From: Vibrio diazotrophicus
GTDB lineage: Bacteria > Pseudomonadota > Gammaproteobacteria > Enterobacterales > Vibrionaceae
NCBI RefSeq assembly: GCF_038452265.1
Contig: NZ_CP151843.1
Span: 620,001 to 684,000, forward strand
Direction of reading: 5' to 3'
Length of the DNA stretch: 64,000 bases
Of the stretch, positions 8,057-17,260 are shown in pieces; positions within the stretch are counted from its first letter, which is position 1, and the number at the start of each line of letters is the position of its first letter. Below the pieces are notes generated by a model. It did not search any database. It was not told where the DNA came from and was given only the letters and a program-made list of their open reading frames with translations. Made by a program: the position numbers and the translations under genes.

Positions 8057-9579
8057 CACGCGGTTACTCCTTCTGATAATGCACAATCCATAATGATTTC
8101 TTGAGTCAGATCTTGGTTAATCAAATCACCTTTAATGACACCCTCGTGCATTACCAGCACACGGTCACTAATGCCCAGCACTTCAGGTAATTCGGAGGAA
8201 ACCATGATGATGCTTATGCCCTGTTTAACTAATTTAAACATCAGCTTATAAATTTCGTATTTCGCTCCAACATCAATACCCCGTGTTGGCTCATCCAAAA
8301 TTAAGATGCTTGGATTAACCATTAGAAATCTTGCCAGTATGGCTTTCTGCTGGTTACCACCCGAGAGATTCTTAATTGCTAGCTCAGCATTAGGCGTTTT
8401 GACGGTAAGCTGTTTGATGTTTTCTTTGATAATGTTTGATTCGAGTGTGTCATTTAACACACCGTATTTTGATAATGAATCGAGGGCAGACAGCGACATA
8501 TTTTGCCCAACAGACATAATCGGCACTATGCCATTTCTCTTGCGATCTTCAGGCACCATCGCGATACCAAAATCCAAGGCATCCTTACTGTTGTTGATCT
8601 CTATTTTCTTTCCATGCAGGAAATATTGGCCTTCGTTTCTGCCAAGATAACTGCCGTACAAGCACTCCATTAACTCAGTGCGGCCGGCACCCACCAGCCC
8701 TGAAATGCCGAGGATTTCACCTTTACGTAATTGGAAACTCGCATTTTTTACTTTTGGAATAGCGGAATTTGATTTGTCCCAAGCGTTCACATTTTTGACT
8801 TCAAGTACAACGTCACCAATGTCGTGCTCTTCTCTTGGAAACAGTTGCTTCATCTCCCTGCCAACCATCATGGTAATGATGTCGTCAGTTGTCATATCGC
8901 TTGCTTGTTTAGTACCGATATGTACCCCATCGCGGATGATACAGATATGGTCAGAGATCTCTTTTACTTCACCAAGCTTGTGAGAGATATAGATACAACT
9001 CACCCCAGACTCTCTGAGTTCTTTTACCAGATTAAGTAAAATTTCTGTTTCCGATTCGGTTAAAGGCGCTGTTGGCTCATCAAGCACTAATAACTTGGCA
9101 TTCTTGGACATCGCCTTGGCAATTTCTACCAACTGCTGTTGACCTACCCCCAAATCCCCAACTTTTGTTTCCGGTGATACAGGCAAATTAACCTTTTCTA
9201 ATAATAGTTTTGCCTCGTAATGCATTAACTCGTGATTTAATATTCCGCGCGTGCAAATTTCTGAGCCAAGAAATAAATTTTCTAAAATACTCAGTTCTTT
9301 AACTAAGGTGAGTTCTTGGTGAATAATTGCGATACCAATACTTTCCGTATCAGATATGTTTTTTGGTTCAATCACTTTTCCGTTATATATAATTTCGCCT
9401 TCATAATCGCCATGAGGATAGATACCGCATAAGACTTTCATTAAGGTCGATTTACCTGAACCATTCTCACCGCACAAGGATAAAACTTCACCTTTATTAA
9501 GACTAATACTAATACCGTCAAGCGCTCTTACTGGGCCAAAGCACTTAACGATATTTCGCATTTCTAATAAAGAAGACAT
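8056..9579 (-). CDS. xylG: D-xylose ABC transporter ATP-binding protein XylG
   Basis: This 507-residue protein has two tandem ATPase domains, typical of CUT2 sugar importers. The N-terminal domain has Walker A GENGSGKST, a degenerate signature (VGQQQLVEIAKAM) and Walker B LLVLDEPTAPLT. The C-terminal domain has a relaxed Walker A (GLVGAGRTEL), signature LSGGNQQKAILARFL and Walker B ILILDEPTRGID. The start MSSLLEMRNI at ATG 9579 matches the XylG N-terminus and has a GGGAG site eight bases upstream. A TTG five codons further upstream is less likely. A strong hairpin separates it from xylF and probably lowers its expression relative to the binding protein. Confidence 0.93.
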   Translation of the reverse strand: MSSLLEMRNIVKCFGPVRALDGISISLNKGEVLSLCGENGSGKSTLMKVLCGIYPHGDYEGEIIYNGKVIEPKNISDTESIGIAIIHQELTLVKELSILENLFLGSEICTRGILNHELMHYEAKLLLEKVNLPVSPETKVGDLGVGQQQLVEIAKAMSKNAKLLVLDEPTAPLTESETEILLNLVKELRESGVSCIYISHKLGEVKEISDHICIIRDGVHIGTKQASDMTTDDIITMMVGREMKQLFPREEHDIGDVVLEVKNVNAWDKSNSAIPKVKNASFQLRKGEILGISGLVGAGRTELMECLYGSYLGRNEGQYFLHGKKIEINNSKDALDFGIAMVPEDRKRNGIVPIMSVGQNMSLSALDSLSKYGVLNDTLESNIIKENIKQLTVKTPNAELAIKNLSGGNQQKAILARFLMVNPSILILDEPTRGIDVGAKYEIYKLMFKLVKQGISIIMVSSELPEVLGISDRVLVMHEGVIKGDLINQDLTQEIIMDCALSEGVTA

Positions 9580-9595
9580 AGTTGTCACTCCCAAT

Positions 9596-9626
9596 AAAAA
9601 TAGCGTTAAGAGAATCTCTTAACGCT
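9596..9626 (-). terminator. Hairpin between xylF and xylG (attenuator or mRNA stabiliser)
   Basis: Perfect 11-bp arms AGCGTTAAGAG (9602-9612) and CTCTTAACGCT (9616-9626) around a three-base loop, followed on the minus strand by TATTTTTATT. In sugar-binding-protein operons such elements cause partial termination or protect the upstream mRNA, which gives an excess of the binding protein. Confidence 0.8.
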
Positions 9627-9636
9627 TTTATTACTA

Positions 9637-10629
9637 TTATTGATAAATTTCACTTTCAGCGTGGAATCCATCTCGAACAACAGTTGTTTTAATGTTTTTC
9701 GAAGTAACAGCTACAGGATCTAACAACCAAGCCGGTACATCTTTCATACCGTTGTTGAGAGAAGAGTTTTGTGCTGGAGTCTTGCCATCCGCAAGTTCTA
9801 CTGCGATCTCAGCAGCACGGCTAGCAAGTGTATTAATCGGTTTGTAAATCGTCATAGTTTGAGTGCCATCAACGATTCGACGTAAAGCAGCTAGGTCAGC
9901 ATCTTGACCTGAAATAGAAACTTTACCAGCTAAACCTTGCGCTTCTAGAGCTTGGATAGCGCCACCGGCTGTTGCATCATTTGAAGCAACAACAACATCA
10001 ATCTTGTTGTTATTTGCAGTTAAAGCATTTTCCATAATTTTCAAAGCGTTTTCTGCTAGCCAATAGTTAACCCATTGATCACCGACAACTTTAATATCAC
10101 CTGAATCAATTTTAGGCTGAAGAATATTCATTTGACCTTTACGGAATAGTTTCGCGTTGTTGTCTGTAGGAGCACCACCCATTAGGAAATAATTACCTTT
10201 AGGTTTCGCATCTAACATCGCTTGCGCTTGCATTTCGCCTACTCTTTCATTGTCAAATGACAAGTAGAAATCAATATCTGCATCGCTAATTAGGCGGTCA
10301 TACGCTAAAACTTTAATACCATCGCGTTTTGCATCACTAATTACGTTCGATAACACTCCGCCATTGGTTGGAATAATGACCAGAACATCCACACCACGCG
10401 AGATCATATTTTCGATTTGAGAAATCTGAGTTTGCTCATTCCCGTTTGCTGACTGGACATAGACTTTGGCGCCCAGTTCTTCAGCCTTATCTACGAAAAT
10501 ATCTCGGTCTTTTTGCCAGCGTTCTAGTCGTAAATCATCAATGACCATGCCTATTTTTAATGACTTAGCAAAAACAGGGGAACTTAGACAAACAAGAGCG
10601 GAGCATACAAGAATTAATAGCTTTTTCAT
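9637..10629 (-). CDS. xylF: D-xylose-binding periplasmic protein XylF
   Basis: This 330-residue exported protein has a Sec signal peptide (MKKLLILVCSALVCLSSPVFA, cut before KS) and a periplasmic-binding-protein fold of the ribose/xylose type. Typical XylF segments are IGMVIDDLRLERWQKDRD at the start of the mature protein, VLVIIPTNG, VLAYDRLI and SISGQDADLAALRRI. It captures D-xylose in the periplasm for XylGH. The start has an AAAGGAAAG site. It is the first gene of xylFGH and is divergent from xylA across a gap of about 400 bases that carries a CRP-like site, so XylR and CRP control from that region is likely. Confidence 0.95.
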   Translation of the reverse strand: MKKLLILVCSALVCLSSPVFAKSLKIGMVIDDLRLERWQKDRDIFVDKAEELGAKVYVQSANGNEQTQISQIENMISRGVDVLVIIPTNGGVLSNVISDAKRDGIKVLAYDRLISDADIDFYLSFDNERVGEMQAQAMLDAKPKGNYFLMGGAPTDNNAKLFRKGQMNILQPKIDSGDIKVVGDQWVNYWLAENALKIMENALTANNNKIDVVVASNDATAGGAIQALEAQGLAGKVSISGQDADLAALRRIVDGTQTMTIYKPINTLASRAAEIAVELADGKTPAQNSSLNNGMKDVPAWLLDPVAVTSKNIKTTVVRDGFHAESEIYQ

Positions 10630-11026
10630 TATACTTTCCTTTGTATTGCACTATTTATTTGTAGGGTTTATTCACGATTAAAAGTGAACAACAGAATTCT
10701 ATGTAGAATAAGATTGAAATGTCTTTTCTCTCATCTTATTTGCGTCTTATGTTTTTTTGTTTTTTATTTCAAATGTGATCATCATAGAAATATATGATTT
10801 AAGTCACCACATAACTCCGAGCCATGAATATTTGTGCAACCCTTTAAAAACAACAAGTTAAAAGTACTACAAATTAGCAAGGCCAAAAATATTCTGGTTA
10901 TTTTTGACCGAAGTCTCATTAATAAAATAGGTAATATTGAAAACAAAAAAACATAATTGCCGAATAACTTTAATTCATAAAATATTGAATCTGCATTTAA
11001 GTCAAATGATTAACGGAGCCTCGACG
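10630..11026. promoter_or_regulatory. Divergent xylF/xylA control region
   Basis: A gap of 397 bases, very AT-rich, separates the starts of xylF (minus) and xylA (plus). Besides the CRP-like site listed separately, there is a second half-matching CRP motif (TGTGA at 10774-10778). XylR operators are expected here but I cannot pick them out with confidence. Confidence 0.6.
10793..10808. promoter_or_regulatory. Candidate CRP-binding site in the xylF/xylA region
   Basis: TATGA-TTTAAG-TCACC matches 8 of the 10 conserved bases of TGTGA-N6-TCACA. The position between the two divergent xylose genes fits catabolite control. Confidence 0.5.
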
Positions 11027-12346
11027 ATGACTGAATTTTTTAAGAATATAAACAAAATTAAATATGAAGGGACCGAATCAACAACCCCTTTAGCATTTAA
11101 ACACTATGATGCAGATAAAATGATCTTAGGTAAAAGCATGAAAGATCATTTGCGTTTCGCAGCATGTTACTGGCACAACTTCTGCTGGCCAGGCAGTGAC
11201 GTATTTGGCGCAGGTACTTTTGACCGTCCTTGGGCAAACGGCGCAAATGACATGGAGATGGCGAAGGTTAAAGCTGACCATGCTTTCGATTTCTTCACAA
11301 AATTAGGCGTTCCTTACTACTGTTTCCACGATGTTGACGTTTCGCCAGAAGGTAACAACCTGAAAGAGTACATCAATAACTTCGCACAAATGGTTGATGT
11401 ATTAGAGCAAAAACAAAATGAAACCGGAATGCAGCTACTTTGGGGTACTGCGAACGCTTTCTCTCACCCTCGCTACATGGCAGGTGCAGGCAGCAACCCA
11501 GATCCAAAGGTGTTTGCTTATGCTGCAACACAAATTTTCAACGCAATGAACGCTACACAACGCTTGGGTGGTCAAAACTACGTATTGTGGGGCGGTCGTG
11601 AAGGTTATGAAACACTACTGAATACGGATTTACGTCAAGAGCGCAAGCAACTTGGCCGTCTAATGCAGATGGTTGTTGAACACAAACATAAAATTGGTTT
11701 CAAAGGCGCAATTTTGATTGAACCAAAACCTCAAGAACCAACCAAGCATCAATATGACTATGACACTGCGACCGTTTACGGTTTCCTAAAACAATTCGGT
11801 CTTGAAAACGAAATCAAAGTGAACATTGAAGCAAACCACGCCACTCTTGCAGGGCATAGCTTCCACCACGAAGTGGCAACAGCAACTTCATTAGGTCTAT
11901 TCGGCTCTATCGATGCTAACCGCGGCGACGCGCAACTAGGTTGGGATACAGACCAGTTCCCTAACAGCGTTGAAGAAAACACGCTTATCATGTACGAAAT
12001 CTTGAAAGCTGGCGGTTTCACTACAGGTGGCTTTAACTTTGATGCTCGTCTACGCCGCCCATCTATCGACGCTGAAGATCTTTTCCACGGCCATATTGGT
12101 GGTATGGATACCATGGCACTTTCACTAAAACGCGCTGCAGACATGATTGAGAACGACGTACTGTCTAAATCTATTTCTCAACGTTACGCAGGCTGGAACG
12201 AAGAGTTAGGTAAGAAGATCCTTGCAGGCGATATGTCTTTAGAAGCAGTGGCTAAATACGCTGTGGAAAATAACATTTCCCCAGTTAAAGAATCTGGTAA
12301 ACAAGAATTACTAGAAAATATTGTGAATGGTTTTATTTACAAATAA
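11027..12346 (+). CDS. xylA: Xylose isomerase XylA
   Basis: This 439-residue TIM-barrel enzyme converts D-xylose to D-xylulose in the cytoplasm. The catalytic and metal-binding residues of type II xylose isomerases are at their usual positions: H101 and D104 (FHDVD), E232 and K234 (IEPKP), E268 and H271 (EANHATLAGH), D296, D307, D309 and D339. I chose the ATG at 11027 because a GGAG site lies eight bases upstream and the length then agrees with E. coli XylA (440). In-frame codons from 10937 are unlike any XylA. Unlike in E. coli, xylA is not followed by xylB. It runs alone, ends at a strong terminator and faces xylB tail to tail. Confidence 0.96.
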   Translation: MTEFFKNINKIKYEGTESTTPLAFKHYDADKMILGKSMKDHLRFAACYWHNFCWPGSDVFGAGTFDRPWANGANDMEMAKVKADHAFDFFTKLGVPYYCFHDVDVSPEGNNLKEYINNFAQMVDVLEQKQNETGMQLLWGTANAFSHPRYMAGAGSNPDPKVFAYAATQIFNAMNATQRLGGQNYVLWGGREGYETLLNTDLRQERKQLGRLMQMVVEHKHKIGFKGAILIEPKPQEPTKHQYDYDTATVYGFLKQFGLENEIKVNIEANHATLAGHSFHHEVATATSLGLFGSIDANRGDAQLGWDTDQFPNSVEENTLIMYEILKAGGFTTGGFNFDARLRRPSIDAEDLFHGHIGGMDTMALSLKRAADMIENDVLSKSISQRYAGWNEELGKKILAGDMSLEAVAKYAVENNISPVKESGKQELLENIVNGFIYK

Positions 12347-12363
12347 TTATTTCTGAGTTCTGC

Positions 12364-12402
12364 AAAAGCCAACCTTATAATCTGAGGTTGGCTTTTTTAT
12401 TT
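12364..12402 (+). terminator. Terminator of xylA
   Basis: Arms AAGCCAACCT (12366-12375) and AGGTTGGCTT (12385-12394) are followed by TTTTATTTT, about 20 bases after the xylA stop. Confidence 0.9.
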
Positions 12403-12480
12403 TGCCTTTAGCATATGTCAATCAATGCTTATCATTTTGGATTTTTACAATTTTTGTTTTTATAAACTTAGTTGCTTATA

Positions 12481-12514
12481 TATAAAAAGTGTTGCTTATA
12501 AATAAGCAACACTT
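12481..12514 (-). terminator. Terminator of xylB
   Basis: Perfect 13-bp arms (12487-12499 and 12502-12514, outer bases AAGTGTTGC) around a two-base loop. On the minus strand they are followed by a short T-run (TTTTTATA). It sits about 30 bases after the xylB stop. Confidence 0.85.
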
Positions 12515-12540
12515 GATTATTTAACTTGTTTAGTTAACAA

Positions 12541-13992
12541 CTAAAATAAATCTTTCACTTGTGTATAAAGCGCTTGGAATACCTTTCTCTTAGCCTGATA
12601 CAATTCTTTTTTGCTTTCATCAGGCAAGTGAGTTTGTACTAATTCAGGCACAGGGCAAACATCTTGTACCGTTACGCCGACTTCAGTGCCCAACCTTGCC
12701 AACCTTGCTGCTCCTAATGCTGGGCCAACCTCACCACCTGAGCGATAAACCAGCTTCATACCAGAGATATCAGCAAGCATTTGTCGCCAGTAGCCGCTTT
12801 TTGCTCCGCCACCAATCAGGGAAATTTCATTTGGCTCAGAACTCACTGAATGCTGTGCATCTAGACCATCAGCCAAAGCGAAACTCACGCCTTCTAATAC
12901 CGCTAACGCTAAATCGGCTTTTGTTGTTGAATGGGTCATACCAAAAAATACGCCTTTGGCGTTAGGATCGTTAAGAGGCGTTCTCTCACCGGAAAGGTAA
13001 GGTAAGAAAATCACTTTTGATTTTGGATCAGCGTGCTGTTCAACGTCTTTCAACATGGAGCCTACGTCTGCTTGCCCTGTAAGATTGGCAACCCAATCCA
13101 GACAAGAAGCCGCACTAAGGATCACAGACATGGTATGCCAAGTTTTTGGTAACGCATGACAGAAGCTATGCAATGCAGATTCTGGGTTCGCGATGAAACC
13201 GTCACTCACCGCAAAATAAACACCCGAAGTACCAAGAGATAACATTGCCTGCCCCGGTTCTGTGATGCCAACACCTACTGCTCCTGCAGCGTTGTCTCCA
13301 GCACCAGCAACAATAGGTACACACGACATTCCCCATAACTCAGCCAGTTCTTTCTTCAGTTGTCCGGTAACCTCTGTGCCCTCAAAGAGTTTAGGCATCT
13401 GCTCTCTGCCTAAGCCTGTCGCTTTGAGCAGCGCGTCACTCCAGTCACGCTTATCAACATCCAACCACATGGTTCCAGCGGAATCAGACATATCAGAAGC
13501 GTAATCGCCGGACAGTTTGAATCTTAGATAATCTTTAGGCAGTAGAACTTTCTCAACCTTGCTGAAAACGTCTGGTTCATGTTTCTGTACCCATTTCAGT
13601 TTAGGTGCCGTAAATCCAGGCATCATCAGGTTGCCGGTAATTTCACGACTGTTTGGTACAAGCTGTTCTAGCTCAATACACTCCTCAAAACATCGGCCGT
13701 CATTCCACAATATCGCGGGTCTTAACACCTTGCCATTCTGGTCAAGCAGTGTCGCACCATGCATCTGTCCAGATAACCCGATGGCGCGAACCTGAGAAAG
13801 TGCAAACTCATCTTTTAACTCGCCAATAATGCTTTCTGTTGCCGTCCACCAGTCTTCTGGATTTTGCTCCGACCAGAGTTCATGCGGCCTCGAGACCGTT
13901 AGGGACTTTGTTTTTGATGCAACGATTTTGTCATTTTCGTCCAGCAGTATTATTTTTACTCCGGACGTACCTAAATCGATCCCCATATACAT
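12541..13992 (-). CDS. xylB: Xylulokinase XylB
   Basis: This 483-residue FGGY-family carbohydrate kinase phosphorylates D-xylulose to xylulose 5-phosphate with ATP. The N-terminal phosphate-binding motif MGIDLGTSGVK has the conserved D6. The catalytic base is D233 in AGAGDNAAGAVG, and the C-terminal ATP-binding segment LIGGGAKSGYWRQMLAD is present. The length is that of E. coli XylB (484). The start at 13992 has an AAGGAGTT site. It is divergent from xylR and convergent with xylA. The gene therefore has its own promoter, presumably in the 190-bp gap shared with xylR. Confidence 0.95.
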   Translation of the reverse strand: MYMGIDLGTSGVKIILLDENDKIVASKTKSLTVSRPHELWSEQNPEDWWTATESIIGELKDEFALSQVRAIGLSGQMHGATLLDQNGKVLRPAILWNDGRCFEECIELEQLVPNSREITGNLMMPGFTAPKLKWVQKHEPDVFSKVEKVLLPKDYLRFKLSGDYASDMSDSAGTMWLDVDKRDWSDALLKATGLGREQMPKLFEGTEVTGQLKKELAELWGMSCVPIVAGAGDNAAGAVGVGITEPGQAMLSLGTSGVYFAVSDGFIANPESALHSFCHALPKTWHTMSVILSAASCLDWVANLTGQADVGSMLKDVEQHADPKSKVIFLPYLSGERTPLNDPNAKGVFFGMTHSTTKADLALAVLEGVSFALADGLDAQHSVSSEPNEISLIGGGAKSGYWRQMLADISGMKLVYRSGGEVGPALGAARLARLGTEVGVTVQDVCPVPELVQTHLPDESKKELYQAKRKVFQALYTQVKDLF

Positions 13993-14111
13993 GGTTAAAC
14001 TCCTTCCAAAAATTGGATTTAATAAATAATTTGACCCATTTTAAATATTCATCCGGATTACTAGAGCGAACAATTATGTTTTTTTGTACCTCCATTCCTC
14101 AATTTGCTTAT

Positions 14112-14127
14112 TGTGTTATAGATCACG
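14112..14127. promoter_or_regulatory. Candidate CRP-binding site in the xylB/xylR region
   Basis: TGTGT-TATAGA-TCACG matches 8 of the 10 conserved CRP bases. It lies 56 bases before the xylR start and about 120 bases before that of xylB. Confidence 0.5.
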
Positions 14128-14182
14128 TGAGCTAAGTGATTTCAAGTGTTAGTATTCTGGGTAAAAACTAAATAAATATAAT

Positions 14183-15376
14183 ATGAACAAACATTTTCGA
14201 ATCACCCTGCTATTTAATGCCAATAAAGTATATGATCGCCAAGTTATAGAAGGTATTGGCGAATATTTACAAGCATCTCAGTGTGCTTGGGATATATTTT
14301 TAGAAGAAGATTTCACCACTCATCTGGACAATTTAAAATATTGGAAAGGTGACGGCATTATTGCTGATTTTGACAACCCTAAAGTGGTTGAAAGCCTGAA
14401 AGATATCAACGTGCCGATAGTCGCTGTTGGCGGCTCGTATACCAAAGAAGAAGACTACCCCAACGTCCCTTATGTGGCGACTGACAACTACGCTCTGGTT
14501 GAGCTTGCCTTTCAACATCTCAAACAAAAAGGTTTAGAGAATTTCGCCTTCTACGGTATTCCTTCCCATTCTTGGAAAAGATGGGGACACGAAAGAGAAA
14601 CCGCGTTTAAAGACATTCTTGCAAAGGAAGGCTACAAAGGCTCCATATTCAGAGGTAATCAGACTTCTTCTGACACGTGGCAATACGACATGAACCGTCT
14701 TGCCGACTGGATTCAAATGCTGCCAACGCCAACTGGCATTATTGCGGTGACAGACTCACGAGCGCGCCATATCCTTCAGGTATGTGAACATCTCAATATT
14801 ATGGTGCCGGACAAGATCTCCGTTATTGGCATCGATAACGAGGAACTGGCAAGTTACCTGACTCGGGTTTCACTGAGCTCAGTCGGACAAGGATGCAAGG
14901 AAATGGGTTTCCGCGCAGCTAAAATCCTTCACAAACAACTCACCGAACATTCCGGTGAAGCGACTTCTTCGCCAGCTAAAATCCCTCGCATACTTGTTCC
15001 ACCAACCAAAGTATTTGAGAGGCAAAGTACCGATTTCCACGCATTGAAAGATTCTTATGTCATTCAAGCTATGCACTACATCAGGCATAACGCTTGTAAA
15101 GGCATTAAAGTCGATCAGGTACTAGCAGCTGTAGGCATATCCAGATCCAACTTGGAATCGAGATTTAAGGAAGAGTGTGGGCACTCTATCCATGAAGAGA
15201 TACACAATTCCAAGTTAAAACGCGCCTGTAATTTGCTCAAAACAACATCTTTACCGATTAGTGAAATCGCGGAGTTATGTGGCTACCCATCGTTGCAGTA
15301 CATGTATACCGTGTTTAAGAAAAACCTCGACCAAACACCAAAAGACTACCGCAACAACGCTTCGAATGAAGATTAA
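14183..15376 (+). CDS. xylR: Xylose operon activator XylR
   Basis: This 397-residue regulator has the XylR layout. A periplasmic-binding-protein-like sugar sensor occupies about residues 5-275 (RITLLFNANKVYDRQVIEGIGEYLQ, GIIAVTDSRARHILQVCEHL, ISVIGIDNEELASYL). An AraC-type DNA-binding domain occupies about 290-392 (VLAAVGISRSNLESRFKEECG and ISEIAELCGYPSLQYMYTVFKK). The family activates xylose genes when bound to D-xylose. The gene sits between xylB and the rest of the cluster, divergent from xylB, and is the natural regulator of the xylF/xylA and xylB promoters. It differs clearly from the second XylR-like protein at 29694-30779. Confidence 0.93.
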   Translation: MNKHFRITLLFNANKVYDRQVIEGIGEYLQASQCAWDIFLEEDFTTHLDNLKYWKGDGIIADFDNPKVVESLKDINVPIVAVGGSYTKEEDYPNVPYVATDNYALVELAFQHLKQKGLENFAFYGIPSHSWKRWGHERETAFKDILAKEGYKGSIFRGNQTSSDTWQYDMNRLADWIQMLPTPTGIIAVTDSRARHILQVCEHLNIMVPDKISVIGIDNEELASYLTRVSLSSVGQGCKEMGFRAAKILHKQLTEHSGEATSSPAKIPRILVPPTKVFERQSTDFHALKDSYVIQAMHYIRHNACKGIKVDQVLAAVGISRSNLESRFKEECGHSIHEEIHNSKLKRACNLLKTTSLPISEIAELCGYPSLQYMYTVFKKNLDQTPKDYRNNASNED

Positions 15377-15383
15377 CGGTTAA

Positions 15384-15424
15384 ACGGCGAAGAGGGTGTA
15401 TACCGTCTTCGCCTTGCCTTTTCG
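15384..15424 (+). terminator. Hairpin between convergent xylR and the TSUP gene
   Basis: Arms GGCGAAGA (15386-15393) and TCTTCGCC (15406-15413) lie in a 50-bp gap between convergent genes. The T-run after them is weak (TTGCCTTTT). Confidence 0.5.
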
Positions 15425-15428
15425 ACGC

Positions 15429-16223
15429 TTAAACAAACCACGCTGAAGAGAAGTTTTCATAGAGCAGCTTACTGGTCATGATAAGGGTAACCGAGATAAA
15501 CACAGGTCTCACGAGACGATTACCATATGAAATGACGCATTTGCTGCCGATAACCGACCCTATGATTTGCCCGCCAGCCATAATTAAGCCAAGTTGATAA
15601 TCAACACTGCCTAACCAGATAAACAGAATCAAAGAAATAACGTTGCCAATTAGGTTCAAAGGCTTTGTCGCCATCGTTGCTTGCTTAATGGTGTACCCAA
15701 GTAAACTGATGAACGCCAACATCCAGAACGAGCCCGTGCCCGGACCAAAGAAGCCGTTATAAAAACCAATCAGCAAACCACATACCACCATAAAATGCGT
15801 ATTTGATAGCACAGGTTCTGTTGCTTCCGTTGCTTTGAGTTTTTTGGCAAAGATCGAATACAAGGTGATCGCAACCATCAGGATAGGCAGTAGTTTTTCC
15901 AACACTTGTTTGTCGATGACTCCAACAGCAATGGTTCCAATCACTGCGCCAATCGACGTAAAAATCAAACCTAAAACAATACCTTGAACTGGAAACTGTT
16001 TGTTTCTCATAAACATCACAGAGGTAATCAGTTCGCCGATTACCGCTTGCAGTCGATTTGTGCCCAATACCGTCATCGGTGGTAATCCAACCAGCAGCAG
16101 ACTTGGCACAGTAATCAGCCCTCCACCACCAGCAATAGCATCAACAACACCCGCAATAATCGAGATTAAAAATAAAAATACATAAACCCAGTCCGCCGTA
16201 CTGAATTGAAACACGTTGTCCAT
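15429..16223 (-). CDS. TSUP-family (TauE/SafE) membrane permease
   Basis: This 264-residue protein with about eight hydrophobic segments belongs to the TSUP/DUF81 family. The diagnostic glycine-rich first repeat is GVVDAIAGGGGLITVPSLLLVGLPP, followed by LGTNRLQA and, in the second half, GFYNGFFGPGTGSFW. Members move sulfite, sulfoacetate, taurine-derived sulfonates or other small organic acids across the inner membrane. The substrate cannot be assigned here. It is divergent from a LysR gene with under 110 bases between, so that regulator probably controls it. There is no obvious mechanistic link to xylose use although the pair lies inside the xylose island. Confidence 0.85.
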   Translation of the reverse strand: MDNVFQFSTADWVYVFLFLISIIAGVVDAIAGGGGLITVPSLLLVGLPPMTVLGTNRLQAVIGELITSVMFMRNKQFPVQGIVLGLIFTSIGAVIGTIAVGVIDKQVLEKLLPILMVAITLYSIFAKKLKATEATEPVLSNTHFMVVCGLLIGFYNGFFGPGTGSFWMLAFISLLGYTIKQATMATKPLNLIGNVISLILFIWLGSVDYQLGLIMAGGQIIGSVIGSKCVISYGNRLVRPVFISVTLIMTSKLLYENFSSAWFV

Positions 16224-16327
16224 ATCTCCATCACCTAGTCATAAATTTGTATGCGTGACTATTTGTACCACTCGGCTATATGTAGTTAAATTAACGACAA
16301 CTTACTTAATCATTAAGGTTGAACTTA

Positions 16328-17239
16328 ATGCTATCGTCACAAGATATTGAATTTTTTATCACTGTAGCAGGCAGTCGTTCATTAGCTGCCGCCGCGCGAA
16401 AACTGAATGTGACTCCTCCCAGCGTTTCACAGCGGTTGCAAAATATTGAACGAAAGCTTGGCGTTAAGTTGATAGACAGGAATGCTCGAATCACCTCATT
16501 GACGACTGAAGGCGAAGTGCTTGCCAGTAAAGGACAAGCGCTGTTACAAGATCTTGAACACTTAACGCAAGATCTATCAGAGAAGAAACTCTCCATTTCA
16601 GGTGATTTAAAACTCGTGTCATCGCTTGGGTTTGGTGAAAAGCACATCGGCCCTTTAGCAGCAGAATTTCAACAGCTATACCCTTCTCTTCGTATTGAAC
16701 TGAATCTGTCGGATATTCCAAAGTGGTCTGCACACAACAGCCCAGACATCATGTTCTACATAGGACACCTTCAGGACTCTGCGTTAAAAAGAATTGTGTT
16801 GTCTAAAAACCGTCGATTACTGTTAGCCTCACCGGCCTATCTAGAATCAGCGCCAGCACTTGAGCAACCAAAAGACTTAGAACAACATCGCTGCATCGCG
16901 TTACGAGAAAATGATGAAGATGCGACCATGTGGCGACTTACCCATACCACAACCAAGAGTGAAACCAGCGTAAGAGTGGTTCCTGTTCTTTCAAGCAATG
17001 TCAGCCGTGTGACCAAAGATTGGTGTATTGATGGTCAGGGTATCATTCAACGTTCTGAGTGGGATGTACAAGAAGAACTTAAAAGCGGGAAATTGGTTCG
17101 CGTACTTCCTGACTATCAACTGCAAGAAGCAAACATTGTAGCTCTTCTTTCTTCCGAACAGTTTCATCGTTCACAAAAGGTAACCGCGTTTTTAGAGTAC
17201 GTAAAACAACGGCTACCTGAGCGTTTATCGACAAGTTAG
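16328..17239 (+). CDS. LysR-family transcriptional regulator (neighbour of TSUP permease)
   Basis: This 303-residue LysR-type regulator has the winged helix-turn-helix at residues 1-60 (DIEFFITVAGSRSLAAAARKLNVTPPSVSQRLQNIERKLG) and a co-inducer-binding domain from about residue 85. I prefer the ATG at 16328, which has AAGG nine bases upstream, over a TTG three codons earlier. It is divergent from the TSUP permease, the classic LysR arrangement, so that gene is its most likely target. It is convergent with the GNAT gene downstream, and I saw no terminator between them. Confidence 0.85.
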   Translation: MLSSQDIEFFITVAGSRSLAAAARKLNVTPPSVSQRLQNIERKLGVKLIDRNARITSLTTEGEVLASKGQALLQDLEHLTQDLSEKKLSISGDLKLVSSLGFGEKHIGPLAAEFQQLYPSLRIELNLSDIPKWSAHNSPDIMFYIGHLQDSALKRIVLSKNRRLLLASPAYLESAPALEQPKDLEQHRCIALRENDEDATMWRLTHTTTKSETSVRVVPVLSSNVSRVTKDWCIDGQGIIQRSEWDVQEELKSGKLVRVLPDYQLQEANIVALLSSEQFHRSQKVTAFLEYVKQRLPERLSTS

Positions 17240-17260
17240 CAATTGATAACAAGCATACCG

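Noticed and set aside
11776..12144. 122-codon open frame antisense to xylA
   Set aside because: Lies wholly inside a highly conserved enzyme gene, has no ribosome-binding site and its composition mirrors xylA codon structure.
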